Assembly: GCF_009725235.1 (NCBI RefSeq)
Contig: NZ_WJFC01000265.1
Location: forward strand, 1-16,995
Reading direction: 5' to 3'
DNA from: Scytonema sp. UIC 10036
GTDB taxonomy: Bacteria; Cyanobacteriota; Cyanobacteriia; Cyanobacteriales; Nostocaceae
DNA: 16,995 nucleotides
How positions within the stretch are numbered: position 1 is the first letter of the stretch; each line of letters opens with the position of its first letter. Below the pieces are notes generated by a model, which had not been told where the DNA came from, did no database searches, and saw nothing but the letters and a program-made list of their open reading frames with translations. This document shows positions 6,525 to 15,936 of this stretch, one piece after another. The position numbers were made by a program, and so were the translations under genes.

Positions 6525-9500
6525 GTTCCACAACTTGGCTGTACCATCCAACGAAGCAGTGGCAACAGTCTTATTGTCAGGGCTAAATACTACATTTGAA
6601 ACCCAATCATTATGCTTGAGAGTAGCAATTAACCCACCTTGTAAGTTCCACAGCTTGGCAGTACGGTCATTTGAAGCAGTAGCAACAGTCTTAGCATCGG
6701 GGCTAAATACTATGTTTCTGACCATATCCTGATGTTTGAGAGTTGCAATTTCCTTGCCTTGTAGGTTCCACAACTTGGCAGTACCATCAATCAATAAAGT
6801 TGTGCCAATAATCTTACCATCTGGACTAAATACTAGATTATTGATATGATCAAACCTGATGAAGCTGTTATGCTTCAAACTGCCAACTACTTGTCCTTGC
6901 AGGTTCCACAACCTAGCTGTATTATTTCCCGATGAAGTACTAGCAACTGTTTTGCCATCAGGACTAAATGCCACACCAGAGACAGAATTGGAAGCGTTAA
7001 AAGTAGTAATTAATTCACCTTTTAGGTTCCACAACTTAGCATTATCATTACCACTCGACGATTGAACAGTAGCAACAGTCTTGCCATCAGGACTAAATAT
7101 TATGTTTCTGACACTATCCTGATGTTTGAGAGTTGCAATTAACCCACCTTTTAAGTTCCACAACTTAGCAGTACCGTCATCTGAAGAAGTAGCAATTGTT
7201 TGACCGTCGGGACTAAATGCTACATTGTTAACTGTTTTGTTATGTTTGAGAGTAGTAATAACCCGTTCTTGCAGCTTCCATAGTTTGGTTGTGCCATCCC
7301 GTGAAGCAATCGCAAAAGTCTTACCGTCAGGGCTAAATACCATTTTTTCTACCCCACCAGAATTTGGGAGAGTAGGAATTTTCTCTTGTAGGTTCCACAG
7401 CTTGGCTGTTCCATCTCTTTGTGAAGCAGTGGTGACAGTTTTACCATCAGGGCTAAATGCTAAATTATCAATGCCATCATTATGTTTGAGAGTGGCTATT
7501 TTTTCTCCTTGCAGATTCCACAGCGAGGCTGTTCTACTTATAGAATCAATAGTAGCTAAAACTTTACCATTAGGACTAAATGTTACGTTCTGGATCTCTC
7601 CGATAGGCTGATTATTTTCTTTTAAAATGCTAATTTCTTGTCCTTGCAGGTTCCATAGCTTGGCTGTACCTTCTCGTGAAGCTGTGACAACAGTTTGACC
7701 GTCAGGGCTAAATACTATATTACTGACTTTATCCTTATGCTTGAGAGTAGCCATTTCTTCTCCTTGTAGGTTCCACAACTTGGCTGAGAAATTACTAAAA
7801 TCCAAAGTCGCAATAGTCTTACTATCAGGACTAAATACTACCTTTTCTTCCTTTTGTGTATATAAAGAACTATGTTTAACAGTGGCAATTTCTTGTCCTT
7901 GTAGGCTCCACAGCTTGGCTGTATCTCCCTTTGAAGCAATAGCGATGATTTTACCATCAGGACTAAACGCTAGGTTATTCACTGCATCATTATGTTTGAG
8001 ATTACCAATTTCTTGTCCTTGCAAGTTCCACAACTTGGCTGTATTGTCATCCCATAAAGAAGTAGCAATAGTTTGACCATTGGGACTAAACACTACATTT
8101 GCAATTGCGGTTGACTTGTCGTCATGTTTAAGAGTTGCTATTTCCCATCCTTGGAGGTTCCACAGTCTGACTGTACCACTCCATGAAGGAGTAGTAGCAA
8201 CAGTTTGACCGTCAGGGCTAAATGCTACATCTCTGACAAAAGAGTCATGTTTGAGAGTAGCAATTTCTCCACCTTGTAGATTCCACAATTTAGCAGTACC
8301 GTCATCTGAAGCAGTAGCAACAGTTTGACCATCGGGGCTAAATGCTACATTGTTGACTTTTTCGTTGTGTTTGAGAGTAGTAATTGTCCCTGTTTGCAAG
8401 TTCAGCAACTTGGTAGTACCGTCATCTGAAATATTCGCAACAATTTTAGTATCAGGACTAAATACTTGCTTCTCAACTCGACCATTATCTTTTAATTGAT
8501 TTATCTCACGGTTATATTCTAAAGTATTGTGCAAGGCTAATATGGGGCTAACAGTTGGGTAATCTTTTATTTGACTACCATTCTTAGCCAACTGTTTTAA
8601 TTCCTTTACAGACCTCATTGCCTCAATCAAATTTTCCAATCCAACATTCCCACGCAAGCGCAATAATCCAGCCGATGAACGCTCTAAATCTGTGACAATT
8701 TGGGCTTGTTTTCGTTCTATGTTTGCATTCATCGCCCCAATTGCTGCTACTATTGCCCCAACAACAAATAAAGCTAAAATACCTCCACCAATGCGAATCT
8801 GTCGCTTTATTTTTCTCTCCACCTCCGTCAAAAGCTGATTCGCTTTCCTCTCTTCTGCTAAAATCACTTCGGTATTTTTTTGCGCTTCCAGCAAACGCTG
8901 ATTAGTTTTCCTTTCTTCCTCTAAAATCACTTCGGTATTTTTTTGTGCTTCTAATAAACGCTGCTTAACTTTTTCCTCTTCTTGTCGCGCTTCCAATAAA
9001 CTCTGCCTAGCTTGTTTCTCTTGCTCTAAAGCTATTTCCACTTGTTGTCTAGCTTCGAGTAAAAATTCATTAGCTTCTTCCTGGGCTTTTAATTTACGCT
9101 GTATTGACCTTTTCTCTAATTCGCGACTACTATCTAAAAACTTATAATCATCATTACTTAATCTTTTACCCTCAGTCCAAATAAGTGCTTTTTCTAAAGC
9201 TTGCCCTCGCAATAAACGTGAATCATCTTGATAATTACTTTTTATCCATGCTTTGAAAGTTTCAGCATAGGGGCGGAGTTTTTCTAATTCTCTCCCTACC
9301 CACTCTAAATTAAATACAGACTGATAAACCAAATTATAAACTTTTAACTGACTATTCTCCTCTACCACCAATCCGGTTAAACGTAATTGGATTTGCTCCT
9401 GACTATCATCAATCGCAATGATTCCATATTCTAAAATTTGCTGATACAAACCCAACAAACTCCCAGCAAATCTATCATCAATAACAACTCTTTCCCGTAT

Positions 9501-10397
9501 CGTCCTTAAATGTTGCGGCTCATCTAGCGATTCCCAATTATTAATTATTTGCTTTCTCACTACTCTCCCCACCCAATCTAAAGCATTAGGTTCTGGAGTG
9601 TAACGTTTTGAGTATGGAGATAATTCTTGCAGCAGTAACTTACAAACTTTCTGTGTCAAAAACGGTTGTCCACCAGTCCAACCTAAAACCCCTTTCATCA
9701 CTTCTTGGATATTGCTTACTTTACCCCTCAATCCTCGCGCTAATGGTTTGATTTCCTCTTCTTTAAAACCGTTGAGTTGTATTGGGCGACCAATATTAAA
9801 AGGTGTTCGTCTTTTGTCCTCAATTAAATCACTAGGAGTAGCAACCCCAAGCAAAGCAAAAGTCAAACGCTTGTATTCTTTGTTTAAAGCGCGTTTCTCA
9901 TAGCAACTTCTAATGAGTGCAAAAAAATCATTGGAGCGGAATTTCAAACTAAGAATACTATCAATTTCATCAATAAAAATAATGATATTACTATTGACTT
10001 TTGACAGCATTAACTCTTCTAAAAATAACCCAAATCGCTGCACGGGAGACAATTTGATGCGTTCATCCCACCAAGTAAATAATTCTTCTGGTGGTTCCGA
10101 AATTTTCAGTTGATTAACTAAGGTGTAAGCAATACCCGTATACCACTGTTCTGGGTCGCTTTCATCGCTACCGATTTCGTTTAAATCAATCTTGGCACAA
10201 GCAAATCCTTCCTCTTGCAATCGTTTCATTGTTCGGTTTAGCAAGCTGGTTTTACCCATTTGCCGGGAGTTAAATACAAAACAAAACTCCCCTGCTTTGA
10301 GCCACTGATAAAATTCCGTGTCGGCTTTTCTAAATACGTAACTGGGGGCATCTTCTGGTAAACTACCACCAACTTTGTACTCAAAATCTCCTGTCAT
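6501..10397 (-). CDS. AAA-like ATPase / coiled coil / transmembrane / WD40-repeat protein
   Basis: A 1298-residue multidomain protein of a kind common in filamentous cyanobacteria. Residues 1 to about 330 form an AAA-like (AAA_35, STAND-related) ATPase with Walker A SRQMGKTS (residues 44-51), Walker [11 protein letters not shown] (Asp143, Glu144) and a late [13 protein letters not shown] motif. A coiled coil spans roughly 425-535 and includes a tandem [12 protein letters not shown] repeat. One transmembrane helix follows (about 536-556, [19 protein letters not shown]). From about 640 to the end there are 16 WD40 repeats, mostly with FSPDG and GTAKLWNL. The layout suggests a membrane-anchored NTPase switch with a large protein-binding platform. 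The final residues (ELQITR) and stop are read from the antisense of the vapC remnant, implying the 3' end was created by a junction. No ribosome binding site is clear before the ATG. Partner and signal are unknown. Confidence 0.88.
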   Translation of the reverse strand: MTGDFEYKVGGSLPEDAPSYVFRKADTEFYQWLKAGEFCFVFNSRQMGKTSLLNRTMKRLQEEGFACAKIDLNEIGSDESDPEQWYTGIAYTLVNQLKISEPPEELFTWWDERIKLSPVQRFGLFLEELMLSKVNSNIIIFIDEIDSILSLKFRSNDFFALIRSCYEKRALNKEYKRLTFALLGVATPSDLIEDKRRTPFNIGRPIQLNGFKEEEIKPLARGLRGKVSNIQEVMKGVLGWTGGQPFLTQKVCKLLLQELSPYSKRYTPEPNALDWVGRVVRKQIINNWESLDEPQHLRTIRERVVIDDRFAGSLLGLYQQILEYGIIAIDDSQEQIQLRLTGLVVEENSQLKVYNLVYQSVFNLEWVGRELEKLRPYAETFKAWIKSNYQDDSRLLRGQALEKALIWTEGKRLSNDDYKFLDSSRELEKRSIQRKLKAQEEANEFLLEARQQVEIALEQEKQARQSLLEARQEEEKVKQRLLEAQKNTEVILEEERKTNQRLLEAQKNTEVILAEERKANQLLTEVERKIKRQIRIGGGILALFVVGAIVAAIGAMNANIERKQAQIVTDLERSSAGLLRLRGNVGLENLIEAMRSVKELKQLAKNGSQIKDYPTVSPILALHNTLEYNREINQLKDNGRVEKQVFSPDTKIVANISDDGTTKLLNLQTGTITTLKHNEKVNNVAFSPDGQTVATASDDGTAKLWNLQGGEIATLKHDSFVRDVAFSPDGQTVATTPSWSGTVRLWNLQGWEIATLKHDDKSTAIANVVFSPNGQTIATSLWDDNTAKLWNLQGQEIGNLKHNDAVNNLAFSPDGKIIAIASKGDTAKLWSLQGQEIATVKHSSLYTQKEEKVVFSPDSKTIATLDFSNFSAKLWNLQGEEMATLKHKDKVSNIVFSPDGQTVVTASREGTAKLWNLQGQEISILKENNQPIGEIQNVTFSPNGKVLATIDSISRTASLWNLQGEKIATLKHNDGIDNLAFSPDGKTVTTASQRDGTAKLWNLQEKIPTLPNSGGVEKMVFSPDGKTFAIASRDGTTKLWKLQERVITTLKHNKTVNNVAFSPDGQTIATSSDDGTAKLWNLKGGLIATLKHQDSVRNIIFSPDGKTVATVQSSSGNDNAKLWNLKGELITTFNASNSVSGVAFSPDGKTVASTSSGNNTARLWNLQGQVVGSLKHNSFIRFDHINNLVFSPDGKIIGTTLLIDGTAKLWNLQGKEIATLKHQDMVRNIVFSPDAKTVATASNDRTAKLWNLQGGLIATLKHNDWVSNVVFSPDNKTVATASLDGTAKLWNLELQITR
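6525..8500 (-). repeat. Tandem array of about 16 WD40-coding repeats (roughly 120-135 bp units)
   Basis: The DNA behind the WD40 region repeats with a period of about 120-135 bases. Recurrent blocks on the plus strand include AGGTTCCACAACTTGGC and CATCAGGACTAAAT variants. Adjacent copies are similar enough to permit slippage or unequal crossing over, while a few units carry short insertions (for example units near 6850, 7580 and 7850). These are coding repeats, not CRISPR: units are long and spacers are absent. Confidence 0.85.
8860..8945 (-). repeat. 63-bp tandem duplication inside the coiled-coil region
   Basis: An identical 23-base block occurs at 8860-8882 and 8923-8945, exactly 63 bases (21 codons, three heptads) apart. 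It encodes the duplicated QKNTEVIL segment in the coiled coil of the AAA-WD40 protein. The spacing preserves the heptad register, so copy number could change without breaking the frame. Confidence 0.85.
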
Positions 10398-10571
10398 AAT
10401 TTATTTACTCAAAGAATAAGAATATAGTGAGCTTTTATTAAACAGCCATACCACCTGATTTAAGGCAAGAGAATATTGAGTACTAATTGACTTGTCATCG
10501 ACTTGTTATTGACTTTACAACAAAAACATTTACCTTTAAGCTAAATTTTGTAGAAATTTTTATAATTCGCT
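10398..10571. promoter_or_regulatory. Divergent promoter region between the two AAA ATPase genes
   Basis: This 174-base region must drive the leftward AAA-WD40 gene and the rightward HTH-AAA gene. It is A+T-rich and contains three 11-bp direct repeats (listed separately). TTGACT at 10509-10514 could be a rightward -35 element, but the matching -10 (TACCTT near 10531) is poor. No ribosome binding site is evident for either gene. Confidence 0.5.
10489..10521 (+). promoter_or_regulatory. Three 11-bp direct repeats, candidate operator
   Basis: GACTTGTCATC (10489-10499), GACTTGTTATT (10500-10510) and GACTTTACAAC (10511-10521) are contiguous copies of GACTTnnnAnn. A period close to one helical turn puts every copy on the same DNA face, as in operators bound by cooperative regulators. 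The neighbouring rightward gene encodes a helix-turn-helix protein whose start is 51 bases away, making autoregulation a reasonable inference. Confidence 0.5.
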
Positions 10572-11921
10572 ATGGCTCGCTCAGTAGCGGTACGCAAGGA
10601 ATGCCAACAAAAAGTTATAGATCGGTTGGATGGACAATACCTTAGCCAGCAAGATTTAGCTGACCATTTACAAATAGCCCAAAGTACAGTCAGTAAGTTT
10701 TTGAATCTGCAACCTGTTGACCGTCCTATCTTTATTAAGATTTGTGCTGCTTTGGGTATAGAAGATTGGCGAAGTATTGCTGCTCCCCCCACTCGGAAGC
10801 AAGCAGATGAAACAGAAAATAGAGATTCAGAGGAATTAGAGGAAGTCATAACCTCACCAAGCCCAGCACCAACCAGCATTTTAGAATATCCAGATGGAGA
10901 ACAACTAGCACCAACTTCCAGTTTTTATGTTGAGCGTCCGCCTTTAGAACAGCAATGTTTTGAAGAAATTAGTAAACCAGCTTCCCTCATTTGTATTAAA
11001 GCTCCCCAGAAAATGGGCAAATCTTCCCTACTAGCGCGGATTATTCAACGAGCGAAAAACCAGGGTGACGCGACGGTGATTATCAACTTTGAGCTAGGGG
11101 AAAAGGAATTTTTCACCAACTTGAGTACATTTTTACGTTGGGTTTGCGATCGCATCATCTTGGAATTAACCAAAGATAATCAAGAATTAGGGACAGAATT
11201 GCTGAATAAATTAGACGAGCGCTGGAAATTTGCTCAACGCATTGGTAGTAAGGTGGCTGTAAAAGATTACCTTGAACGATATCTGCTTCCTAAAATTAAC
11301 AATTCCTTAACCTTGGCACTGGAAGAGGTAGATAGATTATTTGAGTACCCAGGAATTTATAAAGACTTTTTTGGACTTCTGCGCTCTCTGCATCAAGAAG
11401 GAAGACAGCAAGAAATATGGAAAAAACTACGCTTAGTTATAGTACATTCCACCGAAGCCTATGTACCGATGGACATCAATCAATCCCCGTTTAATGTAGG
11501 TTTACCAGTGGAATTACCAGAATTTACCCCCGAACAAATGCTAGATTTAGCAAAGCGTCATCAATTGGAATGGAGCAATACAGAAGTCCAGCAATTGAGA
11601 GACACTATTGGAGGACATCCTTTCTTAGTGCGTCTGGCTTTGTATAAAATAGCTCGTCGTGAGATAACCTTAGCTCGTCTTCTGGAAACCGCACCCACCG
11701 CCGCAGGAATTTTCAGCAATCATTTGCGTCATCTTGGGTTAATTTTGACAGAGCAACAGGAATTAGGTGCCGCGATGAAAGAGATTGTAAATACTACCAG
11801 TCCTGGAAAATTCAGTGATGCAGTCAGGTATAAATTAAAAGCCCTCGGTTTGGTAAATCTGTTAAATGACGAGGTGATAATACGGTGCAAGCTATATCGC
11901 CAATATTTTCAGAATTTTTAG
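10572..11921 (+). CDS. HTH-AAA-like (AAA_35) ATPase
   Basis: A 449-residue protein. The N-terminus (about residues 10-65) is a helix-turn-helix: LSQQDLADHLQIAQSTVSKFL followed by IFIKICAALGIEDW, as in XRE-like DNA-binding domains. An acidic, Pro-rich linker (75-110) leads to an AAA_35/STAND-like ATPase with Walker A APQKMGKSS (residues 144-152), a Walker B-like LALEEVDRLF (Glu251, Glu252, Asp254) and a late GGHPFLVRLALYKI motif. A short C-terminal winged-helix-like segment (LKALGLVNLL) ends the protein. It belongs to the same ATPase superfamily as the divergent WD40 gene and lacks its coiled coil, membrane helix and repeats. A role as NTP-dependent regulator of the locus, perhaps through the 11-bp repeats upstream, is inferred. 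A HIP1 octamer lies inside at 11146. The start ATG is the first in frame and keeps the whole HTH. Confidence 0.85.
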   Translation: MARSVAVRKECQQKVIDRLDGQYLSQQDLADHLQIAQSTVSKFLNLQPVDRPIFIKICAALGIEDWRSIAAPPTRKQADETENRDSEELEEVITSPSPAPTSILEYPDGEQLAPTSSFYVERPPLEQQCFEEISKPASLICIKAPQKMGKSSLLARIIQRAKNQGDATVIINFELGEKEFFTNLSTFLRWVCDRIILELTKDNQELGTELLNKLDERWKFAQRIGSKVAVKDYLERYLLPKINNSLTLALEEVDRLFEYPGIYKDFFGLLRSLHQEGRQQEIWKKLRLVIVHSTEAYVPMDINQSPFNVGLPVELPEFTPEQMLDLAKRHQLEWSNTEVQQLRDTIGGHPFLVRLALYKIARREITLARLLETAPTAAGIFSNHLRHLGLILTEQQELGAAMKEIVNTTSPGKFSDAVRYKLKALGLVNLLNDEVIIRCKLYRQYFQNF

Positions 11922-12029
11922 TAACTTGATATATAACTCAATAAAAGTCGTTAATTACACAAATTTGTCAAGGTATAAGTCTGGTATCGCTAGTGTTTGA
12001 TTGGATTGTCGAGTTCAACAGACAATCCC
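11922..12029. other. Short intergenic region before the trypsin-TPR gene
   Basis: About 110 bases with no clear terminator for the upstream ATPase gene. The protease frame remains open back to a TTG at 11997. I see no ribosome binding site before either TTG 11997 or ATG 12030. Confidence 0.3.
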
Positions 12030-13106
12030 ATGTTACAAACAATCAGCAAATTCAACAAAACTCTTGTCATTATTTCCACTTTACTTTCCGCTACACTTCC
12101 CATTACACCAGCCAAATCTCAAACAATTGATATTTTCCAACAACCCTTACAATCTAATTTCAGCAAACCAGAAAAACTATCACCAGTCAATTTGGTAGCT
12201 GAGGATGTCAAACCATCGGTAGTTCGGGTAGTTGTTGGCTGTAAAGCCAAAGTTTATTCACCAATTAATGGTAAAATATATGACTTAGAAACAATCACAG
12301 GTCATGGTTCTGGCTTTTTTGTGAACCCCAATGGTTACATTGCTACCAATACCCATGTTATAGAAACAGAGGATTGCCAAAGGATTTTTCAGAAAGATTT
12401 AACGGCAAAACTTGAAGCTGACGGACAGACATTAGAAAATGTCGAAGCCCAATTAAAGTGGATTGAAGCCAAACCAATTCAATTAGTCTATTTACCAAAT
12501 CAAGAACAGTTATCTTTTCAGATAATTAATTCTGGTGCGATCGCAGGTGAAGGTAAGGATGTTTCCATCATTAAAGTTAATCTTATCAATGCTCCCACTC
12601 TCAAACTCACAGAATCTAACCAAGTGAAACTTTTAGACTCAGTAACGGTGGTAGGATATCCGGGAGTCGTTGAAAATTTATCCCTATTTAACAACGAATC
12701 TTTTTACGAAGCTAGTTTTACTCGCGGTCAAGTTTCCGCTCAGAAAAACCTCAAAGATGGCACACCTGTTATACAAATTACTGCTCCTGTACCTAATGGT
12801 AACTCCGGCGGTCCCGTTCTCAACGACGAAGGTGAAGTTATTGGTTTAGTAACTTTTGGTCCCAACGATGACTTTACCTTTATTTTCACAAGTAACACAA
12901 TTCAGGAGTTTCTTGATTCTGCCAATATTAAAAATCAACAGGGATTAGTCAACCAGGAATATCGCCAAGGATTGGAACTTTACAGTCAAGGCAAGTACGC
13001 GCAAGCATTGCAAAAATTTCAGTTAGTAAAACGATTATTTCCTCAACATTCAGAGGTGGAAAATTACCTTGGTAAATGTCAAAAATTAGTAGCTGATGGC
13101 AACTAG
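12030..13106 (+). CDS. Secreted trypsin-like serine protease with C-terminal TPR
   Basis: A 358-residue protein with a Sec signal peptide at its start: basic MLQTISKFNK, hydrophobic TLVIISTLLSATLPI, probable cleavage after AKS near residue 30. The start at ATG 12030 places the signal at the N-terminus; an upstream TTG (11997) would add 11 residues and is less likely. The trypsin fold shows the full triad: His109 in ATNTHVIE, Asp177 in KDVSIIKV and Ser259 in PNGNSGGPVL. After about residue 305 a TPR follows (YRQGLELYSQGKYAQALQKF, then LVKRLFPQHSEVENYLGKC). Such protease-TPR proteins occur in cyanobacteria both as envelope quality-control enzymes and beside NTPase conflict genes. Its position after the HTH-AAA gene, same strand and about 108 bases apart, suggests a possible functional link, but no shared transcript is proven. 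Substrate unknown. Confidence 0.85.
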   Translation: MLQTISKFNKTLVIISTLLSATLPITPAKSQTIDIFQQPLQSNFSKPEKLSPVNLVAEDVKPSVVRVVVGCKAKVYSPINGKIYDLETITGHGSGFFVNPNGYIATNTHVIETEDCQRIFQKDLTAKLEADGQTLENVEAQLKWIEAKPIQLVYLPNQEQLSFQIINSGAIAGEGKDVSIIKVNLINAPTLKLTESNQVKLLDSVTVVGYPGVVENLSLFNNESFYEASFTRGQVSAQKNLKDGTPVIQITAPVPNGNSGGPVLNDEGEVIGLVTFGPNDDFTFIFTSNTIQEFLDSANIKNQQGLVNQEYRQGLELYSQGKYAQALQKFQLVKRLFPQHSEVENYLGKCQKLVADGN

Positions 13107-13137
13107 CTAAATACAGACAAAGAAATTCTTTTAACTA

Positions 13138-13181
13138 GAGGACTGGTTAGATAAATAAGCCAGTTCTCGAAGATCCTTTTT
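13138..13181 (+). terminator. Candidate intrinsic terminator after the protease gene
   Basis: GAGGACTGG (13138-13146) pairs with CCAGTTCTC (13160-13168) over nine positions with one G-U, around a 13-base loop. A T-rich stretch with five T (13177-13181) lies 8 bases after the stem. It begins 31 bases after the protease stop codon. The gap between stem and T-run makes it less than ideal. Confidence 0.55.
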
Positions 13182-13218
13182 AAACCGAGGAGTCAGAGCA
13201 ATTTGGAGTGGTGATGGT

Positions 13219-13449
<231 letters not shown>

Positions 13450-13491
13450 TCAATCCCTCGGTTTGTTTGTGGTTAATCATCAATAACGTTA

Positions 13492-14478
13492 CTAAACAAG
13501 TATCCTTGAAAAGTAGGGTGACTGACGGTAAAAAAGAATATAAGCTTCTAGCATTTCAAGCGATGTGCTTTCCTTAGAGTCAAACAAAAATCCTAAGTTG
13601 TCTTGAATTGTCTTTGCTTGTGAGTTGGGTAACTGAGAATCTATATGTAATCTTTCTTTTATTGTTAAATCAGGTATGTTTATTCGTTTTGGCTTTTCCC
13701 ATTTTGTATTGCTAAGTTCCCACTTATCTATATTTGTTGTGTTGAAAAATGCTTCAATTTCATCAGACTTAAGTAGAATACCTGTAACTGTAAGCATATT
13801 TTGACCATCAGCATAGCAAAATGTTGTTAGAGGTTGGAAAAAAATATTATCTTCACCTCTCATTGTTAAATTAGCAGCATACTTTATAACTAGACAAAGA
13901 GCCTCTGTAAACCTTTTTTCTGTCATCATATCTGCTATAACTTCAGCAGCAGGGAAAAGGTCTCCTAAAATCTCTTTCAGTTTATTGATTCGCTCATTTT
14001 GTAACTCAAAAGACCTTTTACTCTTGTCAGATGCAACATAAGATGATGCATGAAAGTTAACAGTAATTTTGACGATATCACGAGATTCAAGCTTACTGAT
14101 AGTTGCTTGAAATTCTTCAATCTGCATTCGTAATTCTGAGGGCTTCACATAATCCAACCAAATGATGGTTTCTTCTTCTCTTTGAAATGCGTTCAGAAAC
14201 TCACCGCTAGATTGCTGAAGACAATCGATACAGTTATGTGGTTGATTAAATTTTTGCCTATTGTATACTTCCCTGTTTGATTCAATTGAAAGCATATTAT
14301 TGATTCCAAACCTGGAATGAATGTATTTAAAGTCCTCCAGAGAATGACCACCAAAACCTATATATTTGTAACTCTCAATATTACAATATTTATCAATTTT
14401 TGATAATAGCTCTAGAAATGCATATCTATCAATTGCCTTATTTGGTCGTAAGTGATAAGGTATTGAAGCTCCACTCAT
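13492..14478 (-). CDS. Rossmann methyltransferase-like protein paired with a GHKL ATPase
   Basis: A 328-residue protein that looks like a divergent SAM-dependent methyltransferase, similar to proteins labelled putative O-methyltransferase. It opens with IPYHLRPNKAIDR. Then comes a motif I-like YIGFGGHSLEDF (Gly41, Gly43, Gly44), an acidic end of the second strand LSIESN (Glu66), and a motif IV-like IIWLDYVKPSE (Asp109) in the place of the catalytic region. The C-terminal third (about 240-328) has no feature I can name. Substrate is unknown; it may act on nucleic acid or protein, or be a non-catalytic SAM sensor. It starts two bases after the GHKL ATPase stop codon, with GAGAGG (14489-14494) lying inside that gene, so the two are translationally linked. 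Fold is likely, function inferred. Confidence 0.6.
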   Translation of the reverse strand: MSGASIPYHLRPNKAIDRYAFLELLSKIDKYCNIESYKYIGFGGHSLEDFKYIHSRFGINNMLSIESNREVYNRQKFNQPHNCIDCLQQSSGEFLNAFQREEETIIWLDYVKPSELRMQIEEFQATISKLESRDIVKITVNFHASSYVASDKSKRSFELQNERINKLKEILGDLFPAAEVIADMMTEKRFTEALCLVIKYAANLTMRGEDNIFFQPLTTFCYADGQNMLTVTGILLKSDEIEAFFNTTNIDKWELSNTKWEKPKRINIPDLTIKERLHIDSQLPNSQAKTIQDNLGFLFDSKESTSLEMLEAYILFYRQSPYFSRILV

Positions 14479-14480
14479 TA

Positions 14481-15917
14481 TTATTGCGCCTCTCTTAAAA
14501 CTTTTTCAAAACACTCATTTCCTACTTCCGAAGGCTCGCGCTCGGAGTCTTCAAACAAATATTCTGCCACTATTTCTATCTCTTCTGCCGATCTAGAAAA
14601 TTTTATATTTTTTTTCTTAATTTGGTTACTTTGTGAATCCGGCACAGGTAACGTTGGAAAATATTTTTTTTCATAGCTTCTATTTTTTACATTAATCCAG
14701 ACTTCTGATGGAACCTTTTTAAACAAATTAATTGGTTCAATTTGTGTAGCTTGTTCAACTAATTCTTTTTCCTCAACAATATTGTTTTTCCATTTATTAG
14801 TATACGTAGTAAATATCTTCAGCCCTTCTCTCATATAATTTTTAACATACAAATATATATCAGAAGATGCATCTATACCTCTTTTAGTGGTCGTAATAGG
14901 TAACTTTCTTGCATCTTTACTACGAAAGTATAAAATTCCGGAAATAGCAATAAATTGAGGGTGGTAGCTAGGAACTTTTTCTTCTCCCCAACCCGTCAAA
15001 CGAGTTTTATCGCAGTACAATACTACACGGTCATTACAGACAATAGTCCAACCAGCAGCTTCGCTAGTTCTCCTACGACCTTCCATCTCTTCAGAGACTT
15101 CTTCTTCACTAGCTGTCGCTCTGTAAAAACCTAATGCTAGTTTTATCTCAACTTCATCTTTCTCAAATTCATAAAGATATGGATTGATAGTATTTTTCTG
15201 TTTCATCTTCTCAGCACCTTCCCATAAAAGTTTCAAAGTATTGGGAGTTACTTTTGTTTCGTTAACCCAAATAGTAAAACCTTTGTGAAGTATATAAGTG
15301 TAATGCTGAGAAATTCTGTTGACGAGTGAATTAAACAAGGTTGATTTTGAAGAGGAAAAAGTTTCTTTAATAGCTGGATATAACTGGGACACTCTAATTA
15401 AAGTTCCATTTTCCTTTAAAGTTCGTTCAATAACATTAAAAGGTAAGTTCCAATTCTTATCATTCCTCAACCATTCCGGGTCAATAGTCACTTTAAAACA
15501 AGTCTGTTCTGTTTGAGATATGACTTCACTTGATTGCCCCATTTTAAAGATAGACCTTTTCATTCCAATCCCATAAGTCCCAATTGTATAGATATCATTA
15601 TCGGCATTATTATTAGGTCTTCCCATTCTAAAAGCGTAACTTTTAGCGACATCAATTGGTATGCCACCACAATTATCTTCGATGGTAAAGTGGTCAGATG
15701 AAAAGTTTAATTTTGCCCAAAATTTGCTATAAGGTTTTTCTGAGTCTTGATGCTGATTACTCTCTTTAATAGTTTTTAATATTCCATCAACACAATTATC
15801 TAAGAGGTCGAGGATGGCATCTTCAAGCTCAATATCACGAGTAAGCAGTTCTACAAAAAAACTTTTTGTAGGTGATGCGGGTAGCAGATTTTGTTGCAAC
15901 TCGTTTTCTAATGCCAT
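14481..15917 (-). CDS. GHKL (MORC/Hsp90/MutL-like) ATPase
   Basis: A 478-residue protein with a complete Bergerat ATP-binding fold. The N-box helix is LEDAILDLLDNCVDG (Glu32, Asp40, Asn41), the G1 box FTIEDNCGGIP (Asp81, Gly84, Gly85) and the G2 box GTYGIGMKRS (Gly113, Gly116, Gly118). The second domain contains GWTIVCNDRVVLY and LPITTTKRGID, where Lys345 is at the position of the S5-domain lysine that contacts the ATP gamma-phosphate in MutL/Hsp90-type enzymes. The C-terminus (about 400-478) is charged and probably extended. Prokaryotic MORC-like ATPases are found near restriction and other defence genes and act as ATP-driven clamps. It is the middle gene of an operon: the ribosome binding site AGGA (15925-15928) lies in the 19-base gap after the phosphorylase gene, and it is followed almost directly by the methyltransferase-like gene. 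Fold is firm, biological role inferred. Confidence 0.85.
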   Translation of the reverse strand: MALENELQQNLLPASPTKSFFVELLTRDIELEDAILDLLDNCVDGILKTIKESNQHQDSEKPYSKFWAKLNFSSDHFTIEDNCGGIPIDVAKSYAFRMGRPNNNADNDIYTIGTYGIGMKRSIFKMGQSSEVISQTEQTCFKVTIDPEWLRNDKNWNLPFNVIERTLKENGTLIRVSQLYPAIKETFSSSKSTLFNSLVNRISQHYTYILHKGFTIWVNETKVTPNTLKLLWEGAEKMKQKNTINPYLYEFEKDEVEIKLALGFYRATASEEEVSEEMEGRRRTSEAAGWTIVCNDRVVLYCDKTRLTGWGEEKVPSYHPQFIAISGILYFRSKDARKLPITTTKRGIDASSDIYLYVKNYMREGLKIFTTYTNKWKNNIVEEKELVEQATQIEPINLFKKVPSEVWINVKNRSYEKKYFPTLPVPDSQSNQIKKKNIKFSRSAEEIEIVAEYLFEDSEREPSEVGNECFEKVLREAQ

Positions 15918-15936
15918 ATCTTGTTCCTGGCTGTAT

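Noticed and set aside
6341..6586. An 81-residue plus-strand frame over the vapC remnant.
   Set aside because: It is the third frame of the broken vapC and then runs into WD40 antisense; neither part reads as protein-like.
6859..8076. Open frames on the plus strand across the WD40 region (for example 7225-7611 and 7741-8076).
   Set aside because: They are antisense to the repeated WD40 coding sequence; their repetitive Cys- and Phe-rich products mirror the repeat period and match no protein family.
6525..8500. Regularly spaced repeats as a CRISPR array.
   Set aside because: The units are 120-135 bp, lie fully inside an open reading frame and encode WD40 motifs; there are no unique spacers and no cas genes.
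10489..10521. Tn7-like or CAST-type transposon end based on repeated GACTTGT motifs.
   Set aside because: No transposase, target-site duplication or matching opposite end is visible, and the spacing is a plain 11-bp tandem array.
12001..12198. A 65-residue frame overlapping the start of the protease gene.
   Set aside because: It lies in another frame over the signal peptide region of a well-supported protease and has no family resemblance.
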